Source: Clostridia bacterium (GTDB lineage: Bacteria; Bacillota; Clostridia; Oscillospirales; CAG-272). Taken from it: a stretch of 64,000 nt of DNA. The position numbers were made by a program, and so were the translations under genes. The DNA is taken from NCBI GenBank assembly GCA_017410065.1, contig JAFQRL010000002.1, forward strand, positions 92,977 through 156,976. The letters run 5' to 3'. Shown piece by piece: positions 63,028 through 64,000 of the stretch (its first letter is position 1; every line of letters starts with the position of its first letter). The notes under the pieces are model-generated. The model ran no database searches, was not told the DNA's origin, and saw nothing but the letters and a program-made list of their open reading frames with translations.

Positions 63028-63493
63028 ATGCTTTCACTCCTTTCTTCGCGTACTCCTTTTGAATCTCTCCGCAGAGCTTCATCACCTCATCGGCACAGCG
63101 TCGGTATTCAAGTTCGTCCACATAGCCGAGTGAGTTCGCCTTCGCCGCGATCTGATTCATACTCACGCCCAAGCGACGAAGCTCGCGCGTAAATTCCTTC
63201 ACCTCAACCGATGGAGGTACTATTGGAATAATCCAATGAATGAGGAAGCGGAGATATTTGCTTAAATCCTTGTTGACCGATGCCGCATCCTTGCATAGCT
63301 TTTCGTATTCCTCGTCATTCAAAAAGAACTTGACAAGATGGGCGCGCTTGCGTCCGCCGGTGGTGGTTGTCTTTACTTTTTCTTCTGTTTCATCATTTGG
63401 ATTTCCTCCTTCAATTTTTTCAAAATTTTGTTGCGGATTTTGCAGTACGGGGGGTCTGGGGTTCTCCCCACCTTTCGCATTTTGTGTCCACAA
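63014..63493 (-). CDS. mobC: Mobilization protein MobC
   Basis: This protein of up to 159 residues has the MobC ribbon-helix-helix core (RAHLVKFFLNDEEYEKLCKD, then LRRLGVSMNQIAAKANSLG), which binds oriT and recruits the relaxase. The in-frame start is doubtful: only a TTG at 63493 without a ribosome site is available. An excellent AAGGAGG with ATGATG at 63391-63396 is in another frame and reaches a stop after AAGAAAAAG. A frameshift, slippage or indel here would give a normal MobC N-terminus. Confidence 0.85.
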   Translation of the reverse strand: MWTQNAKGGENPRPPVLQNPQQNFEKIEGGNPNDETEEKVKTTTTGGRKRAHLVKFFLNDEEYEKLCKDAASVNKDLSKYLRFLIHWIIPIVPPSVEVKEFTRELRRLGVSMNQIAAKANSLGYVDELEYRRCADEVMKLCGEIQKEYAKKGVKAFGND

Positions 63494-64000
63494 ATGCAGT
63501 GCTTGTCAAGAAAAGTAGACGGACTACAAGTCCGCATCATTTCAAGGTAACGCCCCACGTTTGACTTGCCGTTTTTACCCTCCGAGAAAGCACTCAAAAC
63601 TGCTTTGACAAAACAAAAAAGACCCGTACTTACACACACGGATCACGGGAAACACCAAAAAGCGAACGGCGCACGTTCGCTAAAAAATGTCCCGCGCCTA
63701 TGTATAAGTACGAGTCTAAAAGCTCGTTTCGATAAGAGAATGCAACCGCATTCAATGCCGGTTTAGTGGCTGATGGCGACGGATTTCTTGTGAAATAGAT
63801 TACTAATCATCGGCAAATGAGCCGAGCGTTCTGTCTTGTTTTCCAAGCGGCACGAGGTTCGTTCTCCACCGCAAGTATTCACGCGAAATTATCTTATTCA
63901 GTTGTATAGAACTCAATTTGGGTGGCAATACTAATAATGGGAAAGTATGCATATGTGAAAATTAAGTATTATATTATAACATAATCAAATACATTTGTCA
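63494..64000. other. Element leader region upstream of mobC
   Basis: No convincing gene lies here. GGGG-ttct-CCCC sits just inside mobC (about 63457-63468), the oriT-like repeat is at 63630-63718, and AGCGAAC/GTTCGCT forms a stem near 63660-63680. The last 150 bp are AT-rich with no recognised feature. Confidence 0.6.
63630..63718 (-). other. Candidate oriT with nested inverted repeats
   Basis: AGACCCGTACTTACACACA (63629-63647) is inverted-repeated as TATGTATAAGTACGAGTCT (63700-63718) with a few mismatches. Between them are a CGGGAAACA/TGTCCCG pair and the AGCGAAC/GTTCGCT stem. Position upstream of mobC-relaxase is typical for oriT. The nic site was not identified. Confidence 0.5.

Overview
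The window is chromosomal DNA from a low-to-moderate GC member of the Bacillota, most likely an uncultured gut-type Clostridia. The evidence is an SpoIIIE/FtsK translocase, a GPR spore protease, a SigH-like sigma factor, a DUF4364 protein, a PDZ/radical-SAM protein beside der, a GGGtGRT protein, and many sigma-A promoters of the TTGACA-N17-TATAAT type with strong Shine-Dalgarno sites. The presence of gpr suggests an endospore-forming lineage. Species cannot be read from the sequence.

Layout. 1-30 kb is mostly core genome: sfsA and trmL, secA with two membrane-protein genes, a MATE exporter, a zinc-ribbon gene and a SigH-like gene, gpr, the DUF512-der-obg operon, a Sel1-repeat protein, glycerate kinase with a C26 amidohydrolase-like protein, cysS, two adjacent SpoIIIE/FtsK genes, a cell-wall amidase, a TtcA-like enzyme, and rplM-rpsI. 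30-47 kb is accessory and catabolic: a NUDIX and an XRE gene, a GH20-like/GH28-like pair with a divergent AraC regulator, a double flavodoxin, a tRNA-Arg whose 3' end is duplicated in inverted orientation beyond a GNAT gene, a CE15-like esterase, and a second AraC locus with sugar isomerase and Gfo/Idh/MocA oxidoreductases. A small MITE follows. 47-51 kb holds a YegP-domain protein, a TepA/ClpP-like protease and a PduL / NifU-like / GGGtGRT operon. 51-58 kb is a patchwork: the last 30 codons of the GGGtGRT gene recur twice downstream, each time followed by an array of short hairpins and an intact or deleted four-helix-bundle (S23/IVP family) gene. LRR and Cys-rich lipoproteins and a DegT/isomerase/AraC sugar locus are interspersed. 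59-64 kb is a mobilizable element carrying a large serine recombinase, two small element proteins, a MOBP-type relaxase and MobC, with an oriT-like inverted repeat and no obvious cargo.

The most unusual content is a family of three hairpin arrays (after rpsI, at 53.6 kb and at 57.5 kb). All three share one architecture: ATGAAAT or TTGAAAT linkers separate unrelated short stems on the left, the reverse-complement linkers separate stems on the right, and a long-range stem closes the left half. Stem sequences differ completely between copies while pairing is kept, and the linkers change in a matched way. Two copies travel with a GGGtGRT gene tail and a four-helix-bundle gene, which suggests a mobile or duplicating structured module that I do not recognise. 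Also notable is a DJ-1/PfpI domain fused to an SpoIIIE-type motor, encoded directly after the standard ftsK/spoIIIE gene.
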